From a virus, in IMG/VR virus record IMGVR_UViG_3300032240_001350, positions 1 to 44,922 of that record: DNA of 44,922 nt; one strand, given 5' to 3'. The notes beneath the pieces were generated by a model that was given only the letters and a program-made list of their open reading frames with translations, made no database searches and was not told where the DNA came from. Made by a program: the position numbers and the translations under genes. Positions within the stretch are counted from its first letter, which is position 1; every line of letters starts with the position of its first letter. Shown here in pieces: positions 8,898 to 17,202 of the stretch.

Positions 8898-9554
8898 ATG
8901 AGCGTAGTAAAGGGACTAAAAGCAATCAATGCCCTGCTCGATAAGCCAAAGTATGATGAAAACTCACCAAAGGTTAAGTGGCTAAAACTTGCCGATGGAC
9001 AAGCAGTTAAGATTCGTTTTATTGAAGAATTAGACGAAGACTCTGCAAACTATAATGAAAACCGTGGCCTTGCTCTTGTAGTTAAGGAACACACAAATCC
9101 AAAGGACTACAAGCGTAAGGCTGTAGACACAATGGAATCAGAAGGCCGTGACTGGGCTGAAGAAATGCATCGTAAGGATCCAAAGGCAGGATGGCGAGCA
9201 CGTCTTCGTTTCTATTGCAACGTTCTTGTTGATGATGGAATTGAAAAACCATATGTTGCAATTTGGTCAATGGGCGTTAGTAAGCAATCAGCATTCAACA
9301 CAATTCGTGAGTATGCACTAGAAACAGGAAGCATCTCAAATCTTGTTTGGAAGGTAAAGCGTAACGGTCAGGGAACTGAAACAAGTTACACTTTGATTCC
9401 ATCTGCTCCAGATAAGGAACCATTCAACTGGGAAGGCACAGAGCCATACCCTCTTGAACTTGCACTTCGTAACATTCCTTACGCAGAACAAGAAGCATTC
9501 TATTTGGGCTTTGATGGCCCAACAACCACATCTGCAACAAACGCAGACTGGTAA
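8898..9554 (+). CDS. Putative single-stranded DNA-binding protein
   Basis: 218 residues with a strong SD (AAAGGAG) before the ATG. The middle has an arrangement seen in phage gp32-type SSBs: aromatic/basic strands (KWLKLADGQAVKIRFIEEL), a RARLRFYCNVLVDDG segment, and a Ser/Thr-rich C-terminal tail ending in Asp-Trp, comparable to the acidic/aromatic tails with which SSBs contact partners. Its place between primase and DnaE fits. G and GC-ending codons look slightly enriched here, as in highly expressed genes. SSB identity is inferred; no zinc site of T4 gp32 type is obvious. Confidence 0.6.
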   Translation: MSVVKGLKAINALLDKPKYDENSPKVKWLKLADGQAVKIRFIEELDEDSANYNENRGLALVVKEHTNPKDYKRKAVDTMESEGRDWAEEMHRKDPKAGWRARLRFYCNVLVDDGIEKPYVAIWSMGVSKQSAFNTIREYALETGSISNLVWKVKRNGQGTETSYTLIPSAPDKEPFNWEGTEPYPLELALRNIPYAEQEAFYLGFDGPTTTSATNADW

Positions 9555-9556
9555 GA

Positions 9557-12500
9557 ATGAACTACGTAGGTTTACACGTCCACACACACTATTCATTATT
9601 TGATGGTGTTGCTACTCCAGAAGAATACGTTGACCGTGCAGTTGAGTTGGGGATGCCAGCAATTGCTATCACCGACCACGGTACTTTATCTGGGCACAGG
9701 GAACTGCACCGTGTTGCAAAAGCAAAGGGCGTTAAACCGATTCTAGGTCTAGAAGGATACATGTGTGCAGATATATCTGATACACGAGATAAATCTGAAA
9801 GAGAAGGTCAACAAGATCTTGTCTATAATCACATTATCCTTCTAGCCAAGAATAAAATTGGCTTAGAGAATTTGAATAAGATTAGCGAACTATCTTGGAC
9901 TGATGGATTCTTTAAGAAACCAAGGTTTGACTTTACAATATTAGAAAAATACAAAGAAGGAATTATTGTAACCTCTGCCTGCCCAAGTAGCGTTTTGGTC
10001 AAAGCCTTAGAAGAAGAAGAATTTGCACTTGCCAAGAAGTACATCTCCTGGTTTAAAGATCGTTTTGAAGATGACTACTACATTGAAGTAATGCCTCACA
10101 ATGAAGCAGGCATTAATAAACATCTTATTGCACTTGCAGATGAATTCAATATTAAAGTTGTTGTAACTCCAGACTGCCACCATGTTGACCCATCACAAAA
10201 AGAAATTCAAGAGTTTAAACTATTAATGAATACTCACGAAAAAATAAGCAAAGATACAACATACGCTAAGTCAGCAAAGATTGAATCTATGATGGAGCGC
10301 CTTGATTACCTATATGGGGAAGATCGTCAAATAACATTTAATAAATTTGATATTCACCTTCTATCCTATGAAGAGATTAAGACTGCCATGGAATCGCAGG
10401 GGATAAACAGAGCAGACATCTATTCAAACACATTACTATTATCAGATACAGTAGAAGACTATGGCATAGAAGAAGGTTTAAACTTGCTTCCAGTGCAGTA
10501 TAAGAGTCCAGATAAGCAATTGCGAAAGATTGCATTTGAAGGTTTAGAGTTAAAAGGTTTGTCAGATAATGAAGAATATATTGCTAGAGTTGAAGAAGAA
10601 TTAGAGATTATTAAAAATAAGAAGTTTGCTCCGTACTTCCTTGTTGTTCAAAGCATGATTGCTTGGGCAAAGAAGGAAGGAATTATGGTTGGTCCAGGTC
10701 GAGGATCTGCAGCAGGTTCTTTAGTATGCTACGCACTTGGAATAACAGATGTTGATCCATTAAAGTATGGACTACTGTTCTTTCGTTTTATTAATCCAGA
10801 ACGTAACGATTTCCCAGATATTGACACGGACATTCAAGATTCTCGCCGTGATGAGGTTAAAGATTATTTAGTTAGACAGTATAGACACGTTGCATCTATT
10901 GCTACCTTCTTACAGTTTAAAGACAAAGGAGTCGTACGAGATGTTGCACGAGTATTAAATATTCCATTAACAGATGTTAATAAGGTTCTGAAGATGGTTG
11001 ATACCTGGGATGAATACTGTACCTCAAAATCAACTAGAGAGTTTAGAGATAAATATCCAGAGGTGGAGATGTATGGAGAACAACTACGTGGTCGAATTAG
11101 GGGTACTGGTATTCATGCTGCAGGAGTTGTTACTAGTAAAGATCCAATCTTTAGGTATGCGCCGATGGAAACTCGCTCTTCTCCTGGATCTGACGATAGG
11201 ATTCCAGTGGTTGGCGTTGACATGGAAGAAGCGGAAAAAATTGGTCTAATTAAAATTGACGCACTTGGATTAAAGACGCTAAGCGTTATTCAAGATGCAG
11301 TTGCAATGATTAAAGAAAACCACTATAAGGATATTAATTTAGACTCTCTTGATCTTGCAGATTCAAAAGTTTATGAAATGCTTTCTGATGGATATACTAA
11401 AGGTGTATTCCAGTGTGAAGCAACTCCATATACAAACCTTCTTGTAAAAATGGGGGTAAAGAATTTTAACGAACTTGCTGCATCTAATGCACTAGTTAGA
11501 CCAGGAGCAATGAATACAATTGGCAAGGACTATATTGCACGTAAGCATGGCAAGCAAAACGTTTCTTATAGTCACCAAATTATGAAACCATTCACGGAGG
11601 ACACCTATGGCTGCATCCTATACCAGGAGCAAGTTATGCAAGCATGCGTACACCTTGGACAAATGTCCATGTCGGAAGCAGATAAAGTTAGAAAGATCAT
11701 TGGAAAGAAAAAAGATGCTAAAGATTTTGACGAGTTCAAAGAAAGGTTTGTCGAGGGTGCTTCTGCCTTTATTAGTCCCAATCAGGCTCGTGATCTATGG
11801 CATGACTTCGAAGCACATGCTGGGTACTCGTTCAACAAGTCTCATGCGGTTGCTTACTCTACGCTCTCGTATTGGACGGCATGGCTAAAGTATTATTATC
11901 CACTTGAGTTTATGTTTGCTCTTCTAAAGAATGAGAAGGATAAAGACAATAGAACTGGATATCTTATTGAGGCAAAACGTATGGGTATTTCAGTAAAACT
12001 TCCACACATTAACGACTCCGACTTTGACTTTAAAATTGAAGGCAAGGGCATTAGGTTTGGACTTACTGCAATTAAGTATATTTCTAATAATATTGCTGAA
12101 AAGTATATTGCTGCTAGACCTTTTAAATCTTATAAGGAAGTAGAAGAGTTTACTTTTACAAAAGGCAATGGAGTTAATAGCCGTGCACTACAGGCTATGA
12201 ATATGATTGGTGCACTAACATTTTCAGACAATGAAAGAAATGATACTCAGATTAAAGAAAACCTTTATGAGTATTTAAACCTTCCAGAATTTAATATTAC
12301 TATTCCCTCACACTATTACGCATTTATTCAGGACGTATGTGATTTTGAAGAGAAGGGATCCTATATCCTTCTAGGCATGGTTAAAGCAATTAAACGAGGA
12401 ACTGGCTGGTCAAGAGTTGAAGTATTAGATAAGACTGGCAGTGTTGGAATCTTTGATGATGAGGGAACAACTATTGAAACTGGTCGTACTTATCTTATTC

Positions 12501-12832
12501 TTGCAAATGATAATAGGATTGTTTCTGCAGTTCCTGCTGATGAAATAAAAACATCAAGCAACGCATTAGTAAAATTTCTTAGTTACAGGCAGTTACCCTT
12601 TACCGAAGAGGAAATGTTTGTGGTATCCTTTAAGCCAAGGATTACAAAAACTGGAAAGAAGATGGCATCATTAACACTTGCTGATACATCTAGAGATCTT
12701 CACTCTATCACAGTATTCCCTACATCTTTTGCTAGAGCATACATGAATCTAGAAGAAGGAAAATCTTATAAGTTTAGTTTTGGAAAGACAAAAGACGGGA
12801 CAGTTACATTGGAGGATATACATGTCGGTTAG
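9557..12832 (+). CDS. dnaE: DNA polymerase III alpha subunit (DnaE-type)
   Basis: 1091 residues, near the usual DnaE length. An N-terminal PHP domain (about 1-270) keeps its metal ligands: HVHTHYSLFDG, ITDHGTLSGH, GLEGY, HIILLAKN, TPDCHHVD, so an active PHP exonuclease is possible. The palm has GPGRGSAAGSLVCYALG and the catalytic acidic motif FPDIDTDIQDSRR. Later come GTGIHAAGVV, RPGAM and YQEQVMQ, a helix-hairpin region, and an OB-like C-terminus. It replicates the phage genome. It starts 2 bases after the SSB-like gene and overlaps RecA. The full-length enzyme suggests partial independence from the host polymerase. Confidence 0.95.
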   Translation: MNYVGLHVHTHYSLFDGVATPEEYVDRAVELGMPAIAITDHGTLSGHRELHRVAKAKGVKPILGLEGYMCADISDTRDKSEREGQQDLVYNHIILLAKNKIGLENLNKISELSWTDGFFKKPRFDFTILEKYKEGIIVTSACPSSVLVKALEEEEFALAKKYISWFKDRFEDDYYIEVMPHNEAGINKHLIALADEFNIKVVVTPDCHHVDPSQKEIQEFKLLMNTHEKISKDTTYAKSAKIESMMERLDYLYGEDRQITFNKFDIHLLSYEEIKTAMESQGINRADIYSNTLLLSDTVEDYGIEEGLNLLPVQYKSPDKQLRKIAFEGLELKGLSDNEEYIARVEEELEIIKNKKFAPYFLVVQSMIAWAKKEGIMVGPGRGSAAGSLVCYALGITDVDPLKYGLLFFRFINPERNDFPDIDTDIQDSRRDEVKDYLVRQYRHVASIATFLQFKDKGVVRDVARVLNIPLTDVNKVLKMVDTWDEYCTSKSTREFRDKYPEVEMYGEQLRGRIRGTGIHAAGVVTSKDPIFRYAPMETRSSPGSDDRIPVVGVDMEEAEKIGLIKIDALGLKTLSVIQDAVAMIKENHYKDINLDSLDLADSKVYEMLSDGYTKGVFQCEATPYTNLLVKMGVKNFNELAASNALVRPGAMNTIGKDYIARKHGKQNVSYSHQIMKPFTEDTYGCILYQEQVMQACVHLGQMSMSEADKVRKIIGKKKDAKDFDEFKERFVEGASAFISPNQARDLWHDFEAHAGYSFNKSHAVAYSTLSYWTAWLKYYYPLEFMFALLKNEKDKDNRTGYLIEAKRMGISVKLPHINDSDFDFKIEGKGIRFGLTAIKYISNNIAEKYIAARPFKSYKEVEEFTFTKGNGVNSRALQAMNMIGALTFSDNERNDTQIKENLYEYLNLPEFNITIPSHYYAFIQDVCDFEEKGSYILLGMVKAIKRGTGWSRVEVLDKTGSVGIFDDEGTTIETGRTYLILANDNRIVSAVPADEIKTSSNALVKFLSYRQLPFTEEEMFVVSFKPRITKTGKKMASLTLADTSRDLHSITVFPTSFARAYMNLEEGKSYKFSFGKTKDGTVTLEDIHVG

Positions 12833-13832
12833 TTTAGAAGAAGCGTTTGCACAACTAGATCCAAAGTTGAGAAAGAAATTAGGCAATGGTGTTGGAGTTT
12901 CATATGAGTTTCAGCCAACGCCAAGTTTTGGATTAAATAAGGCTCTAGGCGGTGGCTTGCCATACGGAAGACAAGTCCTTATCTGGGGATCAAAGTCCTC
13001 TGCAAAGTCCTCTATGTGCCTTCAAATGATTGCTCTAGCACAGTCAGAAGGAAAGTTATGTGCTTGGATTGATTCAGAAATGTCATACTCAGAAAACTGG
13101 GCCAGACAACTTGGGGTAGATCCAGAAAAATTAATTTACTCACAGGCAAGAACTATTAGTGATATGGTAGATGTTGGTGTAGGATTAATGAATGCAGGAG
13201 TTGATTTAATTGTGGTAGACTCTATTACATCAATGCTTCCTGCAATTTACTTTGAGAAAGATACTGATGAAATGAAGGCTTTAGAAAATACTAAGCAGAT
13301 TGGAGCAGAATCCCGTGACTTTAGCAATGCATGGAAGATGCTTAACTATGCTAATAATAAAGTTAAGCCTACTTTGCTTGTCCTTATTAGCCAGTCTCGC
13401 AATAATATTAATGCTATGTATACTAGTCAGCAGCCTTCTGGTGGTCAGGCTACTAAGTTTTATTCCTCTTGCATTATTAAGTTATTTAGTTCCGAGTCCG
13501 ACAATCAGGCGATTAAAGGAAAGATTAAAGTAGGAGATAAGTTGATTGAGGAAAAGGTTGGAAGAAAAATTAAGTGGGAACTTCAGTTCTCAAAAACTTC
13601 CCCAGGATTTCAATCAGGAGAATATGATTTCTATTTTAGAGGAGACTCAATCGGCTTAGATGCAGTTGGAGATCTTGTTGATACAGCAGAATTAGTTGGC
13701 TTAGTTGAAAGAACTGGGGCGTGGTACTTGTTGCCAGACGGAACTAAGGTTCAGGGTAGAGATGGATTTATTAATCGTGTTAGAGAAGATCTTGATTTAC
13801 AAGATGACCTTAAAAGAAAGTTGTCTTTATGA
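12822..13832 (+). CDS. recA: RecA/UvsX-like recombinase
   Basis: 336 residues from the ATG at 12822, which has GGAGG 6 bases upstream; an in-frame ATG at 12780 lies deeper in dnaE. It has a RecA core: P-loop GSKSSAKSS (56-64), Walker B VDLIVVDSITSML, and LVLISQSRNNI followed by a loop-2-like stretch. The P-loop has Ala61 where most RecA proteins have Gly before the Lys; T4 UvsX also departs there with Phe. It catalyses strand exchange in recombination-dependent replication or repair. It overlaps dnaE by 11 bases and the next gene by ATGA. Confidence 0.9.
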   Translation: MSVSLEEAFAQLDPKLRKKLGNGVGVSYEFQPTPSFGLNKALGGGLPYGRQVLIWGSKSSAKSSMCLQMIALAQSEGKLCAWIDSEMSYSENWARQLGVDPEKLIYSQARTISDMVDVGVGLMNAGVDLIVVDSITSMLPAIYFEKDTDEMKALENTKQIGAESRDFSNAWKMLNYANNKVKPTLLVLISQSRNNINAMYTSQQPSGGQATKFYSSCIIKLFSSESDNQAIKGKIKVGDKLIEEKVGRKIKWELQFSKTSPGFQSGEYDFYFRGDSIGLDAVGDLVDTAELVGLVERTGAWYLLPDGTKVQGRDGFINRVREDLDLQDDLKRKLSL

Positions 13833-14380
13833 TAAAATCTGCATTTGTTCTAAAAAATATATTCTCTGCCGAAGAGGTTGAAAAATTAAAAAATTTTATT
13901 CAAATTCAGAGTAAGGGTAGAGAAACTTTAAATTTTCTAAACCCAGAGCCAGTAGATCCAGATAAAGCAAATCATATAAAGATATATTCAAAATGGGGAA
14001 GAAAAGATATTCCCCAGGTTAGGTTACCATCACAAGTTACAGATAAAGTACAGAAAATTATTAATGATACCTTTACTGATGGAAAATACTTTGTTAATTC
14101 AAATGAAATATTAGTTTCAACATACTCAGCAGAATACGGTACCCCAATGCTGCATGGACACAAAGATGGTGGCACCTCTTCATTTTTAGTTGACTACCAA
14201 CTAGACTCCAACACTAACTGGGATATTACTGTTGACGGAAAAGATTATTCTATTAGCAATAACGATGCCGTAGTTTTTAATCCAGTAAAATTTGAACACT
14301 CAAGACCATCTAAGATTTTTTCTGATCGTGAATTTATTACTATGATTTATTTTAGGTTTACTAGACAAGGCGATAAGTAA
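13829..14380 (+). CDS. 2OG/Fe(II) oxygenase-family protein, replication-module type (copy 1)
   Basis: 183 residues. A double-stranded beta-helix oxygenase core is indicated by His111-Lys-Asp113 (HKD), a DYQLDSNTNW strand, and distal His157 with Arg159 (EHSRP). In the family, HxD...H binds Fe(II), and a nearby Arg/Lys holds 2-oxoglutarate. Four other genes here (14834, 15481, 16065, 36519) share the order HxD, Y-x-[LM]-x-SN-x-x-W or its equivalent, and H-x-R. This copy has HSR where the others have HWR. It overlaps RecA by ATGA. Its substrate is unknown; nucleic acid or a protein is possible given the neighbours. Confidence 0.75.
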   Translation: MIKSAFVLKNIFSAEEVEKLKNFIQIQSKGRETLNFLNPEPVDPDKANHIKIYSKWGRKDIPQVRLPSQVTDKVQKIINDTFTDGKYFVNSNEILVSTYSAEYGTPMLHGHKDGGTSSFLVDYQLDSNTNWDITVDGKDYSISNNDAVVFNPVKFEHSRPSKIFSDREFITMIYFRFTRQGDK

Positions 14381-14381
14381 C

Positions 14382-14558
14382 TTGGCATCGTATACAGTAT
14401 ATTCTGGGCAATGGCCATGCCACACTTGCAAAGCAATTGTACTAACTTTAAGATGTTATGCTGATACTAAAACTTTAACTTGGATGTGTAAAGATAAACA
14501 TCTTACAACAGTTTATTTAGGAAAAAGAAAGAAGAGCGATTTTGACGGAAAAGAGTGA
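14382..14558 (+). CDS. Small Cys/His zinc-ribbon-like protein
   Basis: 58 residues from a TTG start 1 base after the previous stop, with AAGG upstream. Four Cys and a His are grouped as PCHTCK, LRCY and MCKDKH, followed by a basic tail (LGKRKKS). That is a treble-clef or zinc-ribbon pattern suited to nucleic-acid binding. It overlaps the next gene by 17 bases. The function is unknown; position suggests a nucleic-acid role beside the nuclease that follows. Confidence 0.6.
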   Translation: MASYTVYSGQWPCHTCKAIVLTLRCYADTKTLTWMCKDKHLTTVYLGKRKKSDFDGKE

Positions 14559-14826
14559 AAGTAAAAGAATAGGTGCTAAACAGCACAAGAACTCTGGTCG
14601 TGGCACACATAAAGGTGATGCCTCTTGGGGAAACTTTACTGTAGACTTTAAAGAGGTTGGAAAATCTTTTACATTGAATAAAGCAGTATGGGCAAAGGCA
14701 ACAACTGATGCAATTAAAAACGGTAATGATCCAGCAATCATTGTTGTAATTGGAGAGGGTAATGCCAAAGTAAGACTTGCAATAATTGAGATGAGCATAT
14801 TAGAGCAGATTGTAGATGGTGTATAA
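14542..14826 (+). CDS. Small PD-(D/E)xK-type nuclease candidate
   Basis: 94 residues, TTG start. The N-terminus is basic and Gly-rich (SGRGTHKGD). It is followed by Asp26 and the pair Asp35-x-Lys37 in VDFKEVGKSF, a GD-x8-DxK spacing expected of PD-(D/E)xK nucleases such as archaeal or phage Holliday-junction resolvases. A helix follows. Such enzymes cut branched DNA. The neighbours RecA, a Cas4-like nuclease and a RuvC-like gene fit. The assignment is by motif only. Its stop TAA lies inside the -10 box of the next gene. Confidence 0.5.
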   Translation: MTEKSESKRIGAKQHKNSGRGTHKGDASWGNFTVDFKEVGKSFTLNKAVWAKATTDAIKNGNDPAIIVVIGEGNAKVRLAIIEMSILEQIVDGV

Positions 14827-14827
14827 T
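14822..14827 (+). promoter_or_regulatory. -10 promoter, leaderless type, overlapping a stop codon
   Basis: TATAAT at 14822-14827 contains the TAA stop of the upstream nuclease gene. Six bases separate it from the ATG at 14834. No SD is present. This supports ATG 14834 rather than the in-frame codon at 14816 that would lie upstream of the transcript start. Confidence 0.5.
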
Positions 14828-14833
14828 ATAATT

Positions 14834-15484
14834 ATGAGAAATAATCAGATCGATAATGTATTTACACCTGAAGAGATTCAAGAGATTAAAGCAGTCATTG
14901 AGCAAGAACTTGCTACCCGTGAAGTTGTTGAGTGGGATGATGCAATAGATGGAAAGTGGCATGAATCGAAAATTATTAGAATTAAAAGAAATAATCTTGG
15001 CAGACTTGACATTAATGATTTACCATTGCCCTCTTATATTATTGACAAGGTAACAAAAATAGCAAGAGATAACTGTCAGATAGATGTTCATATTGAAAGA
15101 CTTATTAGTGTGACATATGCTGAGTATAGTTTAAAGTATGGGCAGCCAAAGTTGGAGGTACACAAAGATCGCAATCCTGCAAAAGGAACTGAAGAAGAGA
15201 TCTCAGGTGGTGCGGGGGTAGTGCTTACTTATCAACTTGAATCAAACGTTTCTTGGCAAGTTGGAAGTAATAAAGAGTTGTACACAATACCAGACAATGG
15301 AATTTTTATGCTATACCCATGGCAAGATTATCACTGGCGAACTATTCGTGAGTGGAAAGAAAATGACTTTGTAAAGGTTTTATTTTTTGAAATGTTAACT
15401 CCAGATGTTCCCCCAATAGTTGAAGATAATAGTTTACTTGAAGAGATTAGAAATTTTAGAAAAGACTTAGGAGAAAATAAATGA
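14834..15484 (+). CDS. 2OG/Fe(II) oxygenase-family protein, replication-module type (copy 2)
   Basis: 216 residues from ATG 14834. The iron site is His110-Lys-Asp112 and His167; Arg169 completes an HWR motif. LTYQLESNVSW (residues about 131-141) matches the signature strand of its sister genes. Between HKD and that strand is an insertion of about 15 residues rich in Glu and Gly, absent from the other copies. The C-terminal 25 residues are an acidic helix. It is the first of three oxygenase genes in direct succession (ATGA and TAATG overlaps). The substrate is unknown. Confidence 0.72.
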   Translation: MRNNQIDNVFTPEEIQEIKAVIEQELATREVVEWDDAIDGKWHESKIIRIKRNNLGRLDINDLPLPSYIIDKVTKIARDNCQIDVHIERLISVTYAEYSLKYGQPKLEVHKDRNPAKGTEEEISGGAGVVLTYQLESNVSWQVGSNKELYTIPDNGIFMLYPWQDYHWRTIREWKENDFVKVLFFEMLTPDVPPIVEDNSLLEEIRNFRKDLGENK

Positions 15485-16065
15485 AATATAATGAATCAAA
15501 TACAATAGTTAAAGATGTCTTAACTGATGAAGAAATTGCAAGCATTTATAAGATGCTAGAAACGCCATCACAGAAGTATGTAATGAAAAGATTTAATCAA
15601 AAAATTTCTGATTTTCAGTTACCTCCAAGCGTTGCAAAAAAGATTGTAGATCATTGTGAAAAAATATCTGGAGAGTCTGGATTGGTTATTTCAGAATATC
15701 AGTTTGCAAGATATACAAACATATATGAAGAGGATGGTACTTTGGGGGCACCTCTTCTATCTCCACATTATGACGAAACATTTAAGGAGCCAAGATTTAC
15801 ATTTGACTATCAAATGAAATCAAATACTACTTGGCCACTTGTAGTTGAAGAACGTGAGTATCCATTAGAAGATAACCAAGCGTTAACATTTTCTGGAACA
15901 CATCAAATTCACTGGCGAACAAAGAAAGTATTTTCTGATGAAGAATTTATAGACATGATCTTCTTTCATTTAAAGAAATCTGATGCTGAACCAAAGGGTG
16001 CAGACGTTAATAGTATTATGAATGAAAAAGCAAAGCACTTTATTAAAGTATATGAGGAGCAATAA
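15481..16065 (+). CDS. 2OG/Fe(II) oxygenase-family protein, replication-module type (copy 3)
   Basis: 194 residues. The iron site is His96-Tyr-Asp98 and His144; QIHWRTKKVFSDEEF carries the HWR motif with Arg146. FDYQMKSNTTWPL is the signature strand. This copy is closest by eye to the distant copy at 36519, which shares HYD, WPL and the phrase FIDMIFFH/YVDMIFFH. It overlaps its neighbours by 4 bases and 1 base. An expressed, probably active dioxygenase is inferred from intact ligands; the substrate is not known. Confidence 0.75.
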   Translation: MKYNESNTIVKDVLTDEEIASIYKMLETPSQKYVMKRFNQKISDFQLPPSVAKKIVDHCEKISGESGLVISEYQFARYTNIYEEDGTLGAPLLSPHYDETFKEPRFTFDYQMKSNTTWPLVVEEREYPLEDNQALTFSGTHQIHWRTKKVFSDEEFIDMIFFHLKKSDAEPKGADVNSIMNEKAKHFIKVYEEQ

Positions 16066-16853
16066 TGGCTGAGTTACATAAGTACTTAACTGGTTTTGAT
16101 AAATATACAAAGCCTCTACCATTCTATGTTGATAACCTTTTTACACCAGAGCAAGATAAAAAAATTAGAGATATCATTGAAGAAAATAGAAAATTAGAAC
16201 CATTTATTATTGGTGATAGGATTGAAGATGGATACATTAGAATGTCTGAGTTCAGAAGTAGGTTTCAACCAAAGATAGCAAAGAATATGTCACGAACTCT
16301 TATTGAGTTTGATATGCCAGAAGATTGCGAAAAGCGTTTAGATGAAATTGCTAAGCCACTTTATAATGGAGACATTGCTTTATGTCATTGGAATTATATT
16401 GACTATAATATAAACTATGGATATGGAGATAATTCTCCTGCACTTCCACCACATCTTGATGCAGATGAAAATCTTGTAACAATAAACTATTGCCCAGACA
16501 CAAACATTGAGTGGGACCTATATGTAAGCAATTGGAATGATACAAGTAATTTCACTAAGTACTCACTCAGTGGTGGTCAGACTATTGTCTTTAGCGCAGT
16601 GAATCAGATACACTGGAGACCAAAGCGTAAATTTGAAGAGGGAGAGTTCTGTGAGATTATAAGTATGGATTATTGCCCAACAACAAGTTATCGATTTACT
16701 GGGGAGCACAATCCAATAGATCCAGAGCACTATCCAGCCAAAAGAACAGAGTACCTAAATGAACTTCAGTCAAGGCCAGATATGCAGGCAGCGTTTAAAC
16801 TTTGGGAAGAAGAAGGATTAAGAGACGGAATATCAAAGAAATCGATGGGATAA
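16065..16853 (+). CDS. 2OG/Fe(II) oxygenase-family protein, replication-module type (copy 4)
   Basis: 262 residues, the longest of this family. The iron site is His130-Leu-Asp132 and His183; QIHWRPKRKF carries HWR with Arg185. The signature strand has become NYCPDTNIEW. It has an N-terminal extension of about 25 residues and a C-terminal extension of about 60 (NPIDPEHYPAKR and a helix) that the others lack. That divergence suggests a different partner or substrate. It ends the tandem oxygenase array. Confidence 0.7.
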   Translation: MAELHKYLTGFDKYTKPLPFYVDNLFTPEQDKKIRDIIEENRKLEPFIIGDRIEDGYIRMSEFRSRFQPKIAKNMSRTLIEFDMPEDCEKRLDEIAKPLYNGDIALCHWNYIDYNINYGYGDNSPALPPHLDADENLVTINYCPDTNIEWDLYVSNWNDTSNFTKYSLSGGQTIVFSAVNQIHWRPKRKFEEGEFCEIISMDYCPTTSYRFTGEHNPIDPEHYPAKRTEYLNELQSRPDMQAAFKLWEEEGLRDGISKKSMG

Positions 16854-16855
16854 AA

Positions 16856-17161
16856 ATGGAACAAAACGGTACAACAATAGATATGATAAACGGTCTGTCA
16901 GAAATTGCAGACTATATGAATGACGAAGAACTTACAACTGCTTTGACTTTTATTGCCAAGGTTATCCTTAAGCCAGATATCCCACTAAATGTTGCGACTG
17001 TTGAGATAGTTAGACTTCAAGCAATTGCAGCAAAAATGGCACTAAAGGCTACATGGATGGCCAATGTAGATAAGTCAGATCGTGGAAAGAAAAACTTATA
17101 CTACACCGCAGCCGAAGCAATTAACAATCTTGTTTCTGCATTAAAGTACACAACCAGGTAA
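16856..17161 (+). CDS. Unknown all-helical protein
   Basis: 101 residues from ATG 16856, 2 bases after the previous stop; an in-frame codon at 16802 would overlap the previous gene. The sequence is helical and Ala/Leu-rich (IADYMNDEELTTALTFIAKVI, TAAEAINNLVSALKY). There are no Cys pairs, transmembrane segments or catalytic motifs. It lies between the oxygenase array and the Cas4-like nuclease. I cannot assign a function; a small DNA-metabolism accessory factor is plausible from position. Confidence 0.55.
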   Translation: MEQNGTTIDMINGLSEIADYMNDEELTTALTFIAKVILKPDIPLNVATVEIVRLQAIAAKMALKATWMANVDKSDRGKKNLYYTAAEAINNLVSALKYTTR

Positions 17162-17165
17162 TTTC

Positions 17166-17174
17166 TGCTATACT
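17166..17174 (+). promoter_or_regulatory. Extended -10 promoter (TGCTATACT)
   Basis: TGCTATACT lies 4 bases after the previous stop. The ATG of the Cas4-like gene is 28 bases downstream of the hexamer, so this transcript would carry a short leader with a weak SD (ACGAG). Confidence 0.45.
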
Positions 17175-17202
17175 TATATGAACGGAAACGAGAATAAAAA
17201 CA

